This document shows, piece after piece, positions 34,453 to 42,852 of a DNA stretch of 64,000 nt. Location of the stretch: positions 5,825,501 through 5,889,500 of the forward strand of contig NZ_CP082362.1 in NCBI RefSeq assembly GCF_020740535.1, read 5' to 3'. This stretch comes from Streptomyces profundus. GTDB taxonomy: Bacteria; Actinomycetota; Actinomycetes; Streptomycetales; Streptomycetaceae. A program made the translations under genes and the position numbers. The notes below the pieces were generated by a model that saw only the letters and a list, made by a program, of their open reading frames with translations, was not told where the DNA came from and ran no database searches. Position 1 is the stretch's first letter. Every line of letters starts with the position of its first letter.

Positions 34453-35511
34453 ATGCGTGCCGACCGTCTGCTCTCGCTCCTGCTGCTGCTCCAGAACCGG
34501 GGCCGGCTCACCGCCCCCGAGCTGGCCGCGGAGCTGGAGGTGTCGGTCCGCACGGTCTACCGGGACGTCGAGGCGCTCGCCGCCACCGGCGTCCCCGTCT
34601 ACGCCGAGCGGGGCCCCGCCGGCGGCTATCGGCTGCTCGACGGCTACCGCACCCGGCTCACCGGGCTGACCGACGCCGAGGCCGACTCCCTCTTCCTCGC
34701 CGGAATGCCGGGCCCCGCCAGCGAGTTGGGCCTTGGCGCCGAGCTGGCGGCGGCACAGCTCAAGCTCCGCGCCGCGCTCCCAGCCGAGTTGGGCGCCAGG
34801 GCCGCTCGGGTCGCCGAGCGGTTCCACCTCGACGCGCCCGGCTGGTTCCGCGAGACCGAGTCCGTGCCCCGGCTGGCCACCGTCGCCCAGGGGGTCTGGG
34901 ACCAGCGCGTCCTGGCGGTCGAGTACCGGGGGTGGCGCCGCTCGGGCGAGCGGGAGCTGTGCCCGCTGGGGCTCGTGCTGAAGGGCGGCATCTGGTATCT
35001 GCTGGCCACCCGGGGCGCGCCGGACGACGAGGCCAGGACCTACCGGGTCTCCCGTCTCGACACCGTGCGGCTCTCCGCGGCCACCTTCGAGCGGCCCGCC
35101 GGCTTCGATCTGGGCGCGCACTGGGCCGCGTCCACGCGCCGGCTGGCGGAGGCTCGTTTCCGCCAACGGGCCACGCTGCGGATATCGCCCCGGGGCGCCA
35201 AGCTGTTGACCATGTTCTTCGGGGCGGCCGGCGCCGAGGCCCTGAACGGCGCGGAACCATCGACGCCCGAGGGGTGGCTGCGGGTCGAACTCCCCGTGGA
35301 GACGGAGGTGATCGCGGTCGGGGATCTGCTGCGCCTCGGCGTCGAGGCCGAGGTGCTGGCGCCCGCGTCGCTGCGCGCGGCGGTGGCCGAGACGGTGCGG
35401 GGCCTGGCCCATCGCTATGCCGTTCCCGAGGGTGCCCAACCCACCACTGAGGAGGGCGAACCGGACGCGAGCCCGGCCCCTGGGGACTCCGAGAGACTGG
35501 CTGGAAAGTGA
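34453..35511 (+). CDS. YafY-type regulator with HTH and WYL domains
   Basis: 352 residues from ATG 34453 (ATG 34444 also possible). An HTH_11 winged helix at residues 1-55 (LLLLLQNRGRLTAPELAAELEVSVRTVYRDVEALA) is followed by a WYL domain (VLAVEYRGWRRSGERELCPLGLVLKGGIWYLLATRG) and a WCX C-terminal part. WYL domains sense nucleic-acid-like or small ligands. It faces the DUF3224 gene with an operator between them and most likely controls it. Confidence 0.9.
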   Translation: MRADRLLSLLLLLQNRGRLTAPELAAELEVSVRTVYRDVEALAATGVPVYAERGPAGGYRLLDGYRTRLTGLTDAEADSLFLAGMPGPASELGLGAELAAAQLKLRAALPAELGARAARVAERFHLDAPGWFRETESVPRLATVAQGVWDQRVLAVEYRGWRRSGERELCPLGLVLKGGIWYLLATRGAPDDEARTYRVSRLDTVRLSAATFERPAGFDLGAHWAASTRRLAEARFRQRATLRISPRGAKLLTMFFGAAGAEALNGAEPSTPEGWLRVELPVETEVIAVGDLLRLGVEAEVLAPASLRAAVAETVRGLAHRYAVPEGAQPTTEEGEPDASPAPGDSERLAGK

Positions 35512-35648
35512 CGGCGTGAGCCACCCGTTCCCGGCGCGCTTCAGCAACCGTGCGCCGTCCGATGGGCAACGCGCTCCGCCTGATCCTCGTTCCGTCCGGT
35601 TCTCGCCAGGGCTCGTCCCCCGTGTCGGGCACCGGTAGATTCCCGGCC

Positions 35649-36389
35649 ATGGATGAAGACGCGCTTCTACTGGTGATCGCGGTGGCCGCCGCCGCGCTGG
35701 TCGCTCTCGCGCTCGGAGGGTGGGCGCGCGGCCGGCTGGCCGCCCGCGCGAGGCGCCGCCTCCAGGATTTCTTCGGGCTGCCGGACAACGCCGAATGCCT
35801 GCTGGTCGTCGGCCGCGACACCACCGCCGACGGCGCGGTGACCCGCAACGACGTGCTGGCCCTGCTCGAACTGGCCGCCGTGATCAGGAACTGTGGCGCG
35901 ACACCCCAGTTGATATCGGGAGAGAGCCCCCGCCAGGGCTTCGGCGAGCGCACCGAGTTCTGCCTGGGCGGACCGATGGCCAACCGCCGGACCGCCGCGC
36001 ACCTGAGCAGCCTGCTGCCCGGCGTGTCGGTGAACACCGAGTCCGAGGGGCCCGACCGCTGGGCCCTGGGCATCGGCTCCGAACGCTACCGGCTGGACTC
36101 CGGCGTCACCGAGTATGTGTTGCTGGCCCGGATCACCGCGGGACAGCAGGACCGGCCGGTCTTCCTGGCCTGCGGCCAGCGGTCCGTCACCAACCAGGCG
36201 GCCACCCGCTATCTGGCCAGGCACCATGTGAAGTTGGCGCGCAAGTATGGTTCGGGCGGCACATTCTGTCTGCTGCTCAAGGTCATCAACTCCCAGGCAT
36301 ACGGGGCGGATCTGGTCGAACTGGTCGACGATGTCACCAAGATCGCCATCACCCCGGCGCCCAAGCTCACCACCAGTAAGGAACTCTGA
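35649..36389 (+). CDS. Membrane-anchored protein of unknown function
   Basis: 246 residues from ATG 35649. One N-terminal span (LLLVIAVAAAALVALALGGWA) anchors a soluble domain of about 215 residues with regular alpha/beta character (AECLLVVGRDTTADGAVTRNDVLALLELAAVIRNCG, ERTEFCLGGPMANRRTAAHL, FCLLLKVINSQAYGADLVELV). No known catalytic motif is recognised. It stands between the WYL and GntR regulators without obvious partners. Confidence 0.78.
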   Translation: MDEDALLLVIAVAAAALVALALGGWARGRLAARARRRLQDFFGLPDNAECLLVVGRDTTADGAVTRNDVLALLELAAVIRNCGATPQLISGESPRQGFGERTEFCLGGPMANRRTAAHLSSLLPGVSVNTESEGPDRWALGIGSERYRLDSGVTEYVLLARITAGQQDRPVFLACGQRSVTNQAATRYLARHHVKLARKYGSGGTFCLLLKVINSQAYGADLVELVDDVTKIAITPAPKLTTSKEL

Positions 36390-36454
36390 CGCGGCGTGAC
36401 GTAGCCTGGGCTGGCGGGTACGGACGCGTCGTACTCCGCGGAAGGGAGACGTGG

Positions 36455-37219
36455 ATGGGCGACGGCCGGCCGATGTATGAGCGCATCGCAGACGATCTGC
36501 GCCGCCAGATCGACGAGGGGGCGCTGCTGGTGGGGGCGCGGATTCCGTCCCGGGCGGAGCTGAAGCGCACTTTCGGGGCCAGCGACCAGACGGTGGACCG
36601 CGCGGTGCGGGTCCTGAAGGCCGCCGGCTATGCCACGGGCCAGTTCGGGCGGGGGGTCTTCGTCAGCGACCGGGCCCCGATCGGCTCGCTGCTGCGGTCC
36701 ACGGGCGCCGTGGACTCGCCGCTTTCGGCCAGCGTCCAGGCCCTGGCCGGCGGCATCGCCGAGCATCCCGAGGTCAGCTGGGAGGCGGTCTCCACGCCCA
36801 CCGTCGCGCCGCCGGGGATCGCCGAGCGTCTCGGGGTGGCGCTGGGGGAGCCGGTGATGTGCACCCAGTACGAGTACCTCGCGGATCGCCGCCCGCTGCA
36901 ACTGGCCACCAGCTGGGAGCCGTTGGCCCTGACCGAGGACACCGACGTGGTCTATCCCGAGCGTGGCCCCTATGCCCGCAGGGGTGTGCGGGGCCGCTTC
37001 GCCGCGATCGGGGTGCGGGTGGTGCGGGCCCGCGAGGTGGTCGGCTCGCGCCCTGCCACGGGCGCCGAGGCGGAGGCCCTCGGCTGCTCGCCGGGGCAGT
37101 GCGTCACCTCCGTCGAGCGCACCCACTACGACGCGGACGACCGGCCGGTCGAGACCTCCGACACCGTCGTGCCGGGGGACCGTTGGCGGCTGGAGTACGC
37201 CATCGCCTTCGGCGGCTGA
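36455..37219 (+). CDS. GntR/HutC-family regulator (UTRA domain)
   Basis: 254 residues, GAAGGGAG upstream of ATG. The winged helix is MYERIADDLRRQIDEGALLVGARIPSRAELKRTFGASDQTVDRAVRVL; the UTRA ligand domain follows with EPVMCTQYEYLADRRPLQLATSW and CVTSVERTHYDADDRPVETSDTVV. HutC-type regulators bind small molecules such as amino sugars. No obvious target operon is adjacent. Confidence 0.88.
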   Translation: MGDGRPMYERIADDLRRQIDEGALLVGARIPSRAELKRTFGASDQTVDRAVRVLKAAGYATGQFGRGVFVSDRAPIGSLLRSTGAVDSPLSASVQALAGGIAEHPEVSWEAVSTPTVAPPGIAERLGVALGEPVMCTQYEYLADRRPLQLATSWEPLALTEDTDVVYPERGPYARRGVRGRFAAIGVRVVRAREVVGSRPATGAEAEALGCSPGQCVTSVERTHYDADDRPVETSDTVVPGDRWRLEYAIAFGG

Positions 37220-37226
37220 CCGGCCC

Positions 37227-37247
37227 GGGGGCCGCCCGCCGGCCCCC
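37227..37247. terminator. Terminator hairpin after the GntR/UTRA gene
   Basis: GGGGGCC and GGCCCCC pair around a 7-base loop a few bases after the stop, between convergent genes. Confidence 0.55.
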
Positions 37248-37260
37248 GATCCGGCGCCCC

Positions 37261-37312
37261 GTGCAAAGCCGCCGTGCAGAGCCCCCGTGCAAAGCCCCCG
37301 TGCGAGGCGGGC
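37261..37312. repeat. 13-bp tandem repeat
   Basis: GTGCAAAGCCGCC, GTGCAGAGCCCCC and GTGCAAAGCCCCC follow one another at 13-base intervals, with a diverged fourth unit. It lies between convergent genes and is not coding. Confidence 0.65.
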
Positions 37313-37335
37313 CCCGGTCAAGGCAGGCCCATGCC

Positions 37336-37758
37336 CTAGGACTCGGCCACTTCCGCGTAGACCTGCGACAGCTCGGGCGAGCCGGCCTCGGCCCACTGCT
37401 GCCCGGTGGCCGCCACATCGACCTGCCGCCCGGAGGCCATCACCACCACGGGCTGCCCGTCGGGCCCCGGGCCCCAGCGGGCGCCCGGCACGGTGCGCAC
37501 GATGACCGTGCCGAGGTAGAGGCCGGCGTCGTTGGCCAACCAGGGCAACTCCTCCGGGTCGTCCCGCCAGCGGGGTACCAGCTGGTCCAGCGCCTCAAGG
37601 GAGATCGGGGTGTCGCCCAGCACCAGGCCGGCCCGCTGCGCGCGGTCGCGCAACAGCTCGCACTCGGAGAGCAACTCCGCCACCCCTTCGGTGTCCGACC
37701 AGGCGTCGGTCGCGGGAGCGGGCCGCTTGCGCCAGTTGTCCAGGAAAGGGATGTTCAT
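37336..37758 (-). CDS. Conserved hypothetical protein (DUF6278-like)
   Basis: 140 residues beginning MNIPFLDNWRKR. The sequence LLRDRAQRAGLVLGDTPISLEALDQLVPRWRDD and LPWLANDAGLYLGTVIVRTVPGARW resembles a small Streptomyces family annotated DUF6278; this is my recollection of the family, not a search. No membrane span or enzyme motif. Function unknown. Confidence 0.72.
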   Translation of the reverse strand: MNIPFLDNWRKRPAPATDAWSDTEGVAELLSECELLRDRAQRAGLVLGDTPISLEALDQLVPRWRDDPEELPWLANDAGLYLGTVIVRTVPGARWGPGPDGQPVVVMASGRQVDVAATGQQWAEAGSPELSQVYAEVAES

Positions 37759-37896
37759 GCCCCAAGGGTCGCACCCCGGGCCCGGTTTGGCCCAAGCGGC
37801 GCGCGGTTCCCGCCATCCGTCGCGCCGCCTTCGCCGGCCGCGCCGACGGGCAACGGCGACGCGACTCGGGCGACTTGCTCCCCGGCGTCGCGGGGC

Positions 37897-38682
37897 TCAG
37901 CCGGCCGTCGTCAGATCCACCACCACCGGGGCGTGGTCGGACGCGCCCTTGCCCTTGCGCTCCTCCCGGTCCACATAGGCGTCCGAGACGGCGGCCTCGA
38001 ACGGGGCGTTCCCGTAGACGAGATCGATCCGCATGCCCCGGTTCTTCGGGAAGCACAGCTGTCGGTAGTCCCAGTAGGTGAACGGGCGGTCGTACTTGAG
38101 CGGGCGCGGCACCACATCGGAGAGACCGGTGGCGCGCAGCTCGGCCAGCGCGGTGCGCTCCGCCTCGGTGACATGGGTGGCGCCCTCGAACTCCCCGATG
38201 TCCCACACGTCGTGGTCCGTCGGCGCGACATTGAAATCGCCGAGCACGGCGAACGGCACCGGGCCCGCCGCGTCCTTGGCGACCGTCTCCCGCAGCGCGG
38301 AGAACCAGGCCAGCTTGTAGGCGAAGTGCGGATGCCCGACCTCCCGGCCGTTGGGCACATAGACGGACCAGACGCGCACCCCGCCGCAGGTGGCCCCGAC
38401 CGCGCGGGGCTCGGCCGCGTCGTTGAACGCCGGGCCGCCCGTGAGCCCCTCCACCACGTCGGTCAGGCCGACCCGGGAGAGCACCGCCACGCCGTTCCAC
38501 CGGCCGCCGGCGTGCACCGCGGCCTCATACCCGGCGGCGCGCAGCGGCTCGGTGGGGAAGGCGGCGGCGTCGCACTTCAGCTCCTGTAGGCACAGCACAT
38601 CCGTCTGGCTGCGTTCCAGCCAGGCGAGCAGCCGCTCAAGGCGCGCGGTGATCGAGTTGACGTTCCAGGTGGCGATGCGCAT
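37897..38682 (-). CDS. xthA: Exodeoxyribonuclease III
   Basis: 261 residues. AP-endonuclease/exonuclease III motifs are MRIATWNVNSITARLERLLAWL, CLQELKCD (metal Glu), SVYVPNGREVGHPHF, AVLGDFNVAPTDHDVWD (Asp/Asn), YWDYRQLCF, RIDLVYGN, and KGASDHAPVVVDL (catalytic Asp/His). It repairs abasic sites and removes damaged 3' ends in DNA. Length is typical. Confidence 0.95.
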   Translation of the reverse strand: MRIATWNVNSITARLERLLAWLERSQTDVLCLQELKCDAAAFPTEPLRAAGYEAAVHAGGRWNGVAVLSRVGLTDVVEGLTGGPAFNDAAEPRAVGATCGGVRVWSVYVPNGREVGHPHFAYKLAWFSALRETVAKDAAGPVPFAVLGDFNVAPTDHDVWDIGEFEGATHVTEAERTALAELRATGLSDVVPRPLKYDRPFTYWDYRQLCFPKNRGMRIDLVYGNAPFEAAVSDAYVDREERKGKGASDHAPVVVDLTTAG

Positions 38683-38770
38683 GACGGCTCTTTCGGGGAG
38701 GGACTGCGGGGCGGGCTCTCGACGGGCGGACGGGTGAAGAGGGGGGACGGGTGAAGAGGGCGGTCGGGCG

Positions 38771-39424
38771 TCAGACGGTGACGGACTCCCCGGGCGTCAG
38801 CCGGGCGAAGGACGCCTGGCCGATGCTGAGCCCCTGGGGGCTCAGATTCCGCCCGTAGACGGCGAGGCCGGCGTCGGAGAGCAGCCCGTCGTGCACCGCG
38901 AGGGCCCGCTCTGGGTCGATCTCGCGCACATAGTCGACCACCTCGGAGAACTTGTTCCATGGGGCGTGCAGGGGCAGCAGCAGCGTGGACACGGGGCGGC
39001 CCGGCACCGTCAACGCGTCGCCCGGGTGGAAGACGGCCTCGTCCACCAGGAAGCCGATGTTGGCGATGCGGGGCAGATCGGGGTGGATCACCGCGTGCAG
39101 CTGGCCGTGCACCTCGATCCGGAAGCCGGCCGCCTCGAAGGCGTCGCCCTCGCCGACCGTGTGCACCCGCCCCGGGAACGCGCCGGCGAGGAGATCGGCG
39201 ACGGCGCGCGACGTCCAGATCTCAAGCCCCGGATCGGCGTCCAGCGCGGCCCGCAGCCGGCCCTCGTCGAGATGGTCGGGATGCTCGTGGGTGATCAACA
39301 CGGCGTCGGCGCCCACCGCGGCGTCCGGCTCGCTGAAACCGCCCGGATCGATCACCAGCGTGCGGCCCTGCTCTGTGAGCCGCACACAGGCGTGGCCCTT
39401 CTTGGTCAACTCCATGTCGGCCAT
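38771..39424 (-). CDS. MBL-fold metallo-hydrolase
   Basis: 217 residues. The metal motif is LITHEHPDHLDE (HxHxDH), with VIHPDLPRIANIGFLVDEAVFHPGDAL downstream giving further histidine and aspartate ligands, and LLPLHAPWNKF. This resembles the UlaG-like/beta-lactamase-2 metal-dependent hydrolases. ATG 39424 or 39415 may start it. Substrate unknown; it is not clearly linked to its neighbours. Confidence 0.88.
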   Translation of the reverse strand: MADMELTKKGHACVRLTEQGRTLVIDPGGFSEPDAAVGADAVLITHEHPDHLDEGRLRAALDADPGLEIWTSRAVADLLAGAFPGRVHTVGEGDAFEAAGFRIEVHGQLHAVIHPDLPRIANIGFLVDEAVFHPGDALTVPGRPVSTLLLPLHAPWNKFSEVVDYVREIDPERALAVHDGLLSDAGLAVYGRNLSPQGLSIGQASFARLTPGESVTV

Positions 39425-39460
39425 TGTGCAACGGGCCGCTGACAGTCGCCGGAGCGACCA

Positions 39461-39498
39461 CGAACCCGGCCGCGCCTCCTGCCGCGCGACCGGGTTCG
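39461..39498 (-). terminator. Terminator of the psd-pssA operon
   Basis: CGAACCCGG (39461-39469) and CCGGGTTCG (39490-39498) are perfect 9-bp arms with a 20-base loop, 58 bases after the pssA stop. Confidence 0.55.
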
Positions 39499-39556
39499 GG
39501 AGAGTTCGGAAGAGCTCTGAGAAGTTCGGAAAGGTGCGAAAAAGGGAGCCGCCGGC

Positions 39557-40411
39557 TCAGGACTGGGCGGCGCGCGCCTCGCGGCGGTTGTCGCGGAACG
39601 CGAAGACCCGGCGGCACATGGCGAACAGCGGGATCACCGCGCCCAGCACCAGCTGGAGCGAGCAGGCGGTCTGGAGCATCAGCAGCCCGCCGGGCGCGTC
39701 GAAGGCCCAGGCGGTGAGCAGCGTCATGCTGAGCACGATCCAGGCCAGCATGGCGACGGCCAGCGTGCCGCGCGGCTTGGGGTACTCGACCCGGCTCACC
39801 ATCAGCCAGGCGACGCCGCCGATCGCCAGCAGGGTGGGCGTGAACGGCAGCTCCAGCAGCACGATGGAGACCACGGTGAGCGCGCCGAACGGGCTTGGCA
39901 TGCCCTGGAACACGCCGTGCGGCATGGTCACACAGGAGAATCTGGCCAGCCGGAGCACCACGGCGAGCAGCACCACCGTGGCCGCCAGGGCGGAGAGCGG
40001 CTCATGGACATCGCCGACCACCATCCCCCAGACCAGCACGAAGTAGGCCGGGGCCAGACCGAAACTGATCAGATCGGAGAGGTTGTCCAGCTCGGCGCCC
40101 ATCGGCGAGGCCCGCAGCTTGCGCGCCACCAGCCCGTCGCACAGGTCGAAGACCGAGGCCAGCAGCATCAACAGCACCGCGGTCGCGGCGTTGTTGCGGA
40201 CCACGCCAGCGTCTCCGCTGTTCGTGAGGTGCGGGATCAGCACGCCGGTGGTGGTGAAGTAGACGGCGAGAAAGCCGCAGGTGGCGTTCAGCAGGGTGAG
40301 CGTGTCCGCTATCGACAGCCGCATGGAGAACGGCATGTCGTCGGCCTCGCCGTCCCCCTCCTCGTCAGCCCTCGCCCATTCACGGGCGGACTTGCGGTCA
40401 ATCACGGTCAA
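39557..40411 (-). CDS. pssA: CDP-diacylglycerol-serine O-phosphatidyltransferase
   Basis: 284 residues. The CDP-alcohol phosphatidyltransferase motif is complete: DGLVARKLRASPMGAELDNLSD, that is D-G-x2-A-R-x8-G-x3-D-x3-D. Six to eight hydrophobic segments place it in the membrane. It makes phosphatidylserine, which the upstream psd product decarboxylates. Its start overlaps the psd 3' end by 14 bases, so the two are translationally coupled. Confidence 0.94.
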   Translation of the reverse strand: MTVIDRKSAREWARADEEGDGEADDMPFSMRLSIADTLTLLNATCGFLAVYFTTTGVLIPHLTNSGDAGVVRNNAATAVLLMLLASVFDLCDGLVARKLRASPMGAELDNLSDLISFGLAPAYFVLVWGMVVGDVHEPLSALAATVVLLAVVLRLARFSCVTMPHGVFQGMPSPFGALTVVSIVLLELPFTPTLLAIGGVAWLMVSRVEYPKPRGTLAVAMLAWIVLSMTLLTAWAFDAPGGLLMLQTACSLQLVLGAVIPLFAMCRRVFAFRDNRREARAAQS

Positions 40412-41045
40412 GGCGTGTCACTCCCGCCGTAGTGCGTTGGCCGACCTCGACGGCCGGTTCGATGCCCTCGGGGAGGTACACATCGACCCGGGAGCCGAAG
40501 CGGATCAGGCCGACCCGCTCGCCCTGCTCGACCTTGCAGCCCTGCGGCACATAGGGCACGATCCGGCGGGCCACGGCGCCGGCGATCTGCACCATCTCAA
40601 GATCGCCGAGCTCGGTGTCGAAGCGCCAGACCACCCGCTCGTTGTTCTCGCTCTCCTTGTCGAACGCCGGGACATAGCCGCCCGGGATGTGCTCGACGGA
40701 GCGGACCGTGCCGGCCGCCGGGGCGCGGTTCACGTGGACGTTGAGGGGGCTCATGAAGATCGCCACCCGGATCCTGCCGTCCGGCCAGTCGGTGATGCTC
40801 TGCACCACCCCGTCGGCCGGTGAGATCAGCCGGCCCTGGGAGATCTCCCGTTCCGGGTCCCGGAAGAACCACAGCATTCCCGCGGCCAGCGCGGTGGTCG
40901 GCACGGCCGCCGCCGCCCAACGACCGGACCGGCGCGCCTTCACGAGGCTGACGCCCGCGGCGGCCACCGTGGGCAGCAGCCAGGCGGACGCGCCGCGGGC
41001 CAGACGTACCCGGCCGCTGGGGGAAGAGGATGAGCGGTGAGGCAT
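40398..41045 (-). CDS. psd: Phosphatidylserine decarboxylase (short form)
   Basis: 215 residues from ATG 41045, preceded by GAAGGT. An N-terminal hydrophobic segment (WLLPTVAAAGVSLVKA and TTALAAGMLWFF) is followed by FFRDPEREI, PADGVVQSI, VAIFMSPLNVHVNRAPAAG, and the self-processing GLIRFGSRVDVYLP, where the GS pair yields the pyruvoyl prosthetic group. It converts phosphatidylserine to phosphatidylethanolamine and is coupled to pssA. Confidence 0.94.
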   Translation of the reverse strand: MPHRSSSSPSGRVRLARGASAWLLPTVAAAGVSLVKARRSGRWAAAAVPTTALAAGMLWFFRDPEREISQGRLISPADGVVQSITDWPDGRIRVAIFMSPLNVHVNRAPAAGTVRSVEHIPGGYVPAFDKESENNERVVWRFDTELGDLEMVQIAGAVARRIVPYVPQGCKVEQGERVGLIRFGSRVDVYLPEGIEPAVEVGQRTTAGVTRLDRD

Positions 41046-41105
41046 GAGAGACCTTCGTAGCGGTGAGTGCCGCACCCGTCCACAGCGAAGCGGCTTACTC
41101 CCGAT

Positions 41106-41134
41106 GCTATAGGTCCCCGGCGGTAACTCGGCAA
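41106..41134 (-). promoter_or_regulatory. Probable vegetative promoter of psd-pssA
   Basis: On the minus strand TTGCCG (complement of 41129-41134) and TATAGC (complement of 41106-41111) are separated by 17 bases, 61 bases before the psd start. Confidence 0.5.
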
Positions 41135-41737
41135 GCCAGCGGGCCCATCGACGTCATTCGGCGGTCGTGGAACGGGCGCTGACCAGGGTGTGAAAAGGAC
41201 AATCTGCCCGGTGGGCGTGGCGGGCCCGCGGGGGACTGGCTGAAGATCATCTTCCGATTGTTGGTGGTTCTCTCACGGATCGGTCACATGGCCGTTTCGC
41301 TCCGTGGTGGCCCGATCGCCGTGCGCGGGCGGGCCGGTGGGGTCCGGCGGGCGGCCTCGGTCTCGGGGCGGGCATGGATGCTCTGGTGTGTTTCGGTCAA
41401 TCCGGCGCGTGTGGGCGGTGCTCACCGGCTCTTCGCGCTGGTCGCGTCGGTCGAACCACGGTGGCCCGCGCTTCGGCGCGGCCCTGGTGTCCGGGGGGTG
41501 TGGGCGGTGTGCCGGGGATGGGGGAGCGCGGGGCGCCCGCGATGGCACGGAGGGTCGCCGCCCGATCGCGGGTGGTTCTCGAACGGGCCCGTTCGCCGCG
41601 GTTCATGATCAGGTAAAAATTGTGGCGGACGGGGTGTGCCGGGCCCGCACTGTGCCCGGATGGCCGAAATGCGCACCGCCGACCCCCCGACAGCCCGGTG
41701 CCCCCGGCACCCCGGCGCCTCCCGTGGCGCCGCGCCG
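41135..41737. other. Large non-coding stretch, possibly a deletion scar
   Basis: About 600 bases hold only low-quality overlapping frames on both strands, none with a ribosome site or recognisable family. A less GC-rich piece with GATCAGGTAAAAATTGTGG lies near 41607-41625. In relatives, as I recall, acyl-CoA dehydrogenase and MaoC-type genes stand between psd and the CitE-like gene, so it may be what remains after their loss. Confidence 0.4.
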
Positions 41738-42706
41738 TCAGCGTGCCGGCGGTGTGAAGGCGGAGGTGCGGGTCAGCCCCGCCGCCCGGCCCTGGCCGGC
41801 GACGACCAGCGCCATCTTCCGGCTGGCCTCGTCGATCATCTCCTCGCCCAGCATCACCGCTCCCCTGGCGCCGCCCGCCGCCGACAGCGCGTGCGCGTAG
41901 GCGTCCAGGATCAGCTCGGCGTGGTCGTAGTCGGCCTGGGACGGCGCGAAGATCTCGTTGGCCGCCTCGATCTGGTCGGGGTGGAGCACCCACTTCCCGT
42001 CGAAGCCGAGCGCGGCCGAGCGGCCCGCCACCTCGCGGAAGCCGTCCGGGTTCCTGATCTGGAGATAGGGCCCGTCGATGGCCTGGAGGCCGTGTGCGCG
42101 GGCGGCCAGCAGGATCCGCATCAGGATGTGGTGGTAGGCGTCCGCCGGATAGCCGGGCGGCTGCTCGCCCACCACCAGGGTGCGCATCGCGATCGAGGCC
42201 ATGAAGTCGGCGGGCCCGAAGACCAGCGTCTCCAGGCGGGGGGAGGCCGCCGCGATGGCCTCGACTTCGAGCAGGCCCCTGGCGTTCTCCACCTGGGCCT
42301 CGATGCCGATCCGGCCGGCCTCCAGGCCCACGGCCCGCTCGATCTGGGTGAGCAGCAGATCCAGCGCGACGATCTGCTCGGCGCTCTGCACCTTGGGCAG
42401 CACCAGGCAGTCCAGCCGGGCCCCGGCGCCCTCGACCACCGCGATCACGTCGCGGTATGTCCAGTGCGTGGTCCAGTCGTTGACGCGAACCGCGCGCGTC
42501 CTGCCGCTCCAGTCGCCCTCGTTGAGCGCGGCCACCACCAGCCGCCTGGCCTCCTCCTTGGCCGAGGGGGCGACGGCGTCCTCCAGATCGAGGAAGACCA
42601 GATCCGCCGGCAGGCCCTGGGCCTTCTCCAGGAAGCGCGGGTTGCTGCCGGGAACCGCGAGGCAGGAACGGCGGGGCCGGAGAACGGGCGGCGGAACGGC
42701 GGTCAT
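41738..42706 (-). CDS. HpcH/HpaI aldolase/citrate-lyase-type CoA ester lyase (malyl-CoA lyase-like)
   Basis: 322 residues from ATG 42706 after GAAAGG. CitE-like motifs: RSCLAVPGSNPRFLEKA, DLVFLDLEDAVAPSAKEEAR (metal Asp), VRVNDWTTHWTYRD, IGIEAQVENARGL (Glu), LVFGPADFMASIAMR and GKWVLHPDQIEAANE. The set matches L-malyl-CoA/beta-methylmalyl-CoA lyases of the ethylmalonyl-CoA pathway. The other pathway genes normally next to it are absent. An extra 32-codon extension upstream is made of the 12-bp repeat and is not accepted. Confidence 0.9.
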   Translation of the reverse strand: MTAVPPPVLRPRRSCLAVPGSNPRFLEKAQGLPADLVFLDLEDAVAPSAKEEARRLVVAALNEGDWSGRTRAVRVNDWTTHWTYRDVIAVVEGAGARLDCLVLPKVQSAEQIVALDLLLTQIERAVGLEAGRIGIEAQVENARGLLEVEAIAAASPRLETLVFGPADFMASIAMRTLVVGEQPPGYPADAYHHILMRILLAARAHGLQAIDGPYLQIRNPDGFREVAGRSAALGFDGKWVLHPDQIEAANEIFAPSQADYDHAELILDAYAHALSAAGGARGAVMLGEEMIDEASRKMALVVAGQGRAAGLTRTSAFTPPAR

Positions 42707-42732
42707 CGAGGGGCCTTTCGAGAAGCCGGCGA

Positions 42733-42787
42733 ACAGCGAGACGGACAGCGAGACGGACAGCGAGACGGACAGCGAGACGGACAGCGA
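42733..42787. repeat. Four 12-bp tandem copies plus a partial one upstream of the CoA-ester lyase
   Basis: ACAGCGAGACGG occurs exactly four times from 42733 to 42780, then ACAGCGA. It lies in the 146-bp gap between the TetR gene and the lyase start. The perfect conservation suggests recent expansion by slippage. Confidence 0.85.
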
Positions 42788-42852
42788 CGAACTTCGCGAC
42801 ATACAGCGCTACGAACGCCGTCGACGATACGACGTGCCACTGACAGCGCCGG

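Noticed and set aside
41258..41900. Several overlapping frames on both strands after the CitE-like gene
   Set aside because: No start site, motif or consistent coding pattern. Treated as a non-coding gap.
42707..42802. 32-codon extension of the CoA-ester lyase encoding SVSL repeats
   Set aside because: It is the translation of a 12-bp tandem repeat; the family start PRRSCLAVPGS and a ribosome site fit the ATG at 42706.
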